Shown piece by piece: positions 21,769-23,141 of a DNA stretch of 23,141 bases. The notes beneath the pieces were generated by a model. The model did no database searches, had not been told where the DNA came from, and saw only the letters and a list, made by a program, of their open reading frames with translations. Position 1 is the first letter of the stretch. Every line of letters starts with the position of its first letter. A program made the translations under genes and the position numbers. Source of the stretch: an uncultured Oscillospiraceae bacterium (lineage in GTDB: Bacteria > Bacillota > Clostridia > Oscillospirales > Oscillospiraceae); assembly GCA_934636045.1 (NCBI GenBank), contig CAKTZP010000016.1, positions 1 to 23,141 of the forward strand. Direction: 5' to 3'.

Positions 21769-22908
21769 ATGAAAAAGCTGTTCGCATTGTTTCTCGCTGT
21801 GATTTGTGTATTCAGCCTCGCTGCCTGCAACGGAGCACAAACCGCAGCAACGGACCCGAAGAACCCCGAAATGACCGTTAGCGACGGAGACACCGCTCCC
21901 GACCAGAAAGAGCTTACTTTCGAAATGGTAAACTGTGCATTTGCTATTCAGTTTTGCCAAGTTGAAAGAGAAGGCGCAGAGGCTGCCGCGGCAGAGCTTG
22001 GCGGCGTGAACATCGTTTACAGCGCACCGCAGGATTCCTCCGGCATTCAGGCGCAGATCGATATGATCAATGCCGCTATTGCAAAACAGCCGGATGCGCT
22101 GCTGGTAGCGGCACTGGATCCCGATGCGATTGCTACTTCCCTGGAAACCGCAAAAGCCCAAGGCGTTCCTGTAATTGCGTACGATGTCGCAATGCCCAAT
22201 GCTCCCGAAGGCACTGTGACTGCCACGGTCTCCACCAATAATGCAAAAGCTGCGGGCCTTGCAGCGCAGAAAATGTTTGAGGATCAAGAATTTGTCGAGC
22301 GGATTAAAGCTGCTACGCCGGAAAACCCGGTCATCGTCAGTGTAATCTCTCCGGACGCAGTGCAGACCGCACACAAATCCCGCGTAGAGGGCTTTAGCAG
22401 CGAGTTTCTGACGCTTGCGGAAGAGCTTGCACCGGGTGCCGTTGAAATCAGCGGGCACGTTGCCTTTGAAAAGAAGGCGGAAAAGACGCCCAGCGTGATT
22501 ATTCAGGTTGATATTTCTCCCTCTGCTTCCGATTCCGACATCCGCAATCTCGCGCAGTCGGTCATCAGCAATGAAAAGCTGATCGGCATCTTCTGCGTAA
22601 ACGAAGGCATTGTTAACGGCATTCTCAGCGCCACAACTGACGGCACAGAGCTGGATCGTGAAACCGGCAAGTATAAGGATCTGCTGATCGCCGGCTTTGA
22701 CGCAGGCAGAACCTTAAAAAATGCCGTACGCAATCGGTGGTTCTACGGTGCAGTCGCGCAAAACCCCTATGATATTGGATATCAGGCGGTTGTTTCTGCC
22801 GTGAAGGCCAGCCGAGGGGAAGAAATCGAGGACATTGATGCAGAGGCAAAATGGTATAATTACGAAAACATGGATGATGAGGAGATTGCAAGACTCCTTT
22901 ATGATTGA
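21769..22908 (+). CDS. CUT2 sugar-binding lipoprotein
   Basis: A 379-residue lipoprotein with signal MKKLFALFLAVICVFS and lipobox LAAC (lipidated Cys20), then an acidic linker and a type I periplasmic-binding fold (Peripla_BP_4/RbsB class). Family signs are AEREGAE-like EREGAEAAAAEL, AQIDMINAAIAKQPDALLVA and the VPVIAYDVAMPN hinge region. It is longer than classical RbsB, owing to the linker and extra C-terminal acidic residues. AAAAAGGAG precedes the ATG. It is the last gene of the operon and is probably the most abundant component; its pocket decides the imported sugar. The sequence does not reveal the ligand. Confidence 0.95.
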   Translation: MKKLFALFLAVICVFSLAACNGAQTAATDPKNPEMTVSDGDTAPDQKELTFEMVNCAFAIQFCQVEREGAEAAAAELGGVNIVYSAPQDSSGIQAQIDMINAAIAKQPDALLVAALDPDAIATSLETAKAQGVPVIAYDVAMPNAPEGTVTATVSTNNAKAAGLAAQKMFEDQEFVERIKAATPENPVIVSVISPDAVQTAHKSRVEGFSSEFLTLAEELAPGAVEISGHVAFEKKAEKTPSVIIQVDISPSASDSDIRNLAQSVISNEKLIGIFCVNEGIVNGILSATTDGTELDRETGKYKDLLIAGFDAGRTLKNAVRNRWFYGAVAQNPYDIGYQAVVSAVKASRGEEIEDIDAEAKWYNYENMDDEEIARLLYD

Positions 22909-22995
22909 TGAAATCCATGCAAAATGCGAATAGCATTGGGTGCTTGTGAATATGAAGTGACCCTCGGAGGTTAGATCAAAAAATTGTTTGAGCGA

Positions 22996-23040
22996 CAGAA
23001 GGGCCTGTTGTCTGTGAATTACAGGCAACAGGCCCTTCTG
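22996..23040 (+). terminator. Long hairpin terminator of the sugar operon
   Basis: CAGAAGGGCCTGTTG plus TCTGT pairs with ACAGG plus CAACAGGCCCTTCTG: a 20-bp stem with one G-U pair and a GAATT loop. The T-run after it is weak (CTTTGCCTT). It lies 87 bases after the binding-protein stop. A minus-strand frame running in from the right edge ends inside it but cannot be judged. Confidence 0.7.
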
Positions 23041-23141
23041 CTTTGCCTTCCTGCGGCGGCTGCTATAGCAACCGGCTTTTGTATCAGCTCGACAGCAAAT
23101 GATGAATTCTTCGGTTTTATCATAAATGTTGGGGCCAAGCT
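23041..23141. other. Unassigned right edge
   Basis: Two minus-strand frames are open across this 101-base stretch, but none shows a recognisable motif, so no gene is called. It may hold the 3' end of a minus-strand gene or plain spacer. Confidence 0.3.

Noticed and set aside
23019..23141. Possible 3' end of a minus-strand gene at the right edge
   Set aside because: Two minus-strand frames are open and neither shows a motif; one would end inside the terminator hairpin, so the evidence is too thin to call.

Overview
The window looks like chromosomal DNA from an anaerobic, Gram-positive gut-type Clostridia, probably a GC-rich Oscillospiraceae-like lineage. The evidence is a class III anaerobic ribonucleotide reductase, an Na+-pump decarboxylase membrane subunit pair, a YfhO-type membrane protein, near-consensus AGGAGG ribosome sites on most genes, and lipoprotein and ABC-transporter architecture typical of Firmicutes. 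The taxon is inferred from gene content and style; no rRNA or marker tree is possible here.

Left part (1 to about 14.46 kb, GC-rich): a truncated secreted protein (minus); a long repeat-filled spacer; a 578-residue protein with two helix-turn-helix segments (plus); a second repeat-filled spacer; an oadB/oadG-like sodium-pump pair (minus); a DUF308-type membrane protein (plus); a third repeat-filled spacer; a TIGR04255-family protein and a YugP-like zinc metallopeptidase (plus); a two-gene minus-strand unit of nrdD followed by a compact amidohydrolase, with a probable NrdR box inside the nrdD promoter; then pdxY-like pyridoxamine kinase overlapped by a large YfhO-family protein (plus), ending in strong hairpins. 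The three repeat-filled spacers share a family of short stem-loops followed by CTACG and a second family with GATTGCC...CTCGCAATGACA.

Right part (about 14.6 to 22.9 kb, visibly less GC-rich, all plus strand): a regulator-plus-catabolism module. It has a near-consensus promoter whose spacer carries one of two 12-bp direct repeats (candidate operator), an XRE-cupin regulator, two paralogous amidohydrolase-2 family TIM-barrel proteins, a structured 220-nt gap, then a tight operon of PfkB sugar kinase, NagB-like amino-sugar phosphate isomerase/deaminase, and a complete CUT2 (ribose/galactose type) ABC importer (ATPase, permease, lipoprotein). A plausible reading is import of a sugar or amino-sugar derivative, phosphorylation, hydrolysis by one or both amidohydrolases, and NagB-type conversion towards fructose-6-phosphate. 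The NagB-like protein has Cys where two normally conserved Arg residues sit, and the second amidohydrolase has Tyr where its paralogue has a metal-ligand His. The substrate is therefore probably not plain GlcNAc/GlcN. This module is the best candidate for something undescribed in the window.

No rRNA, tRNA, CRISPR array, transposase or integrase was recognised.
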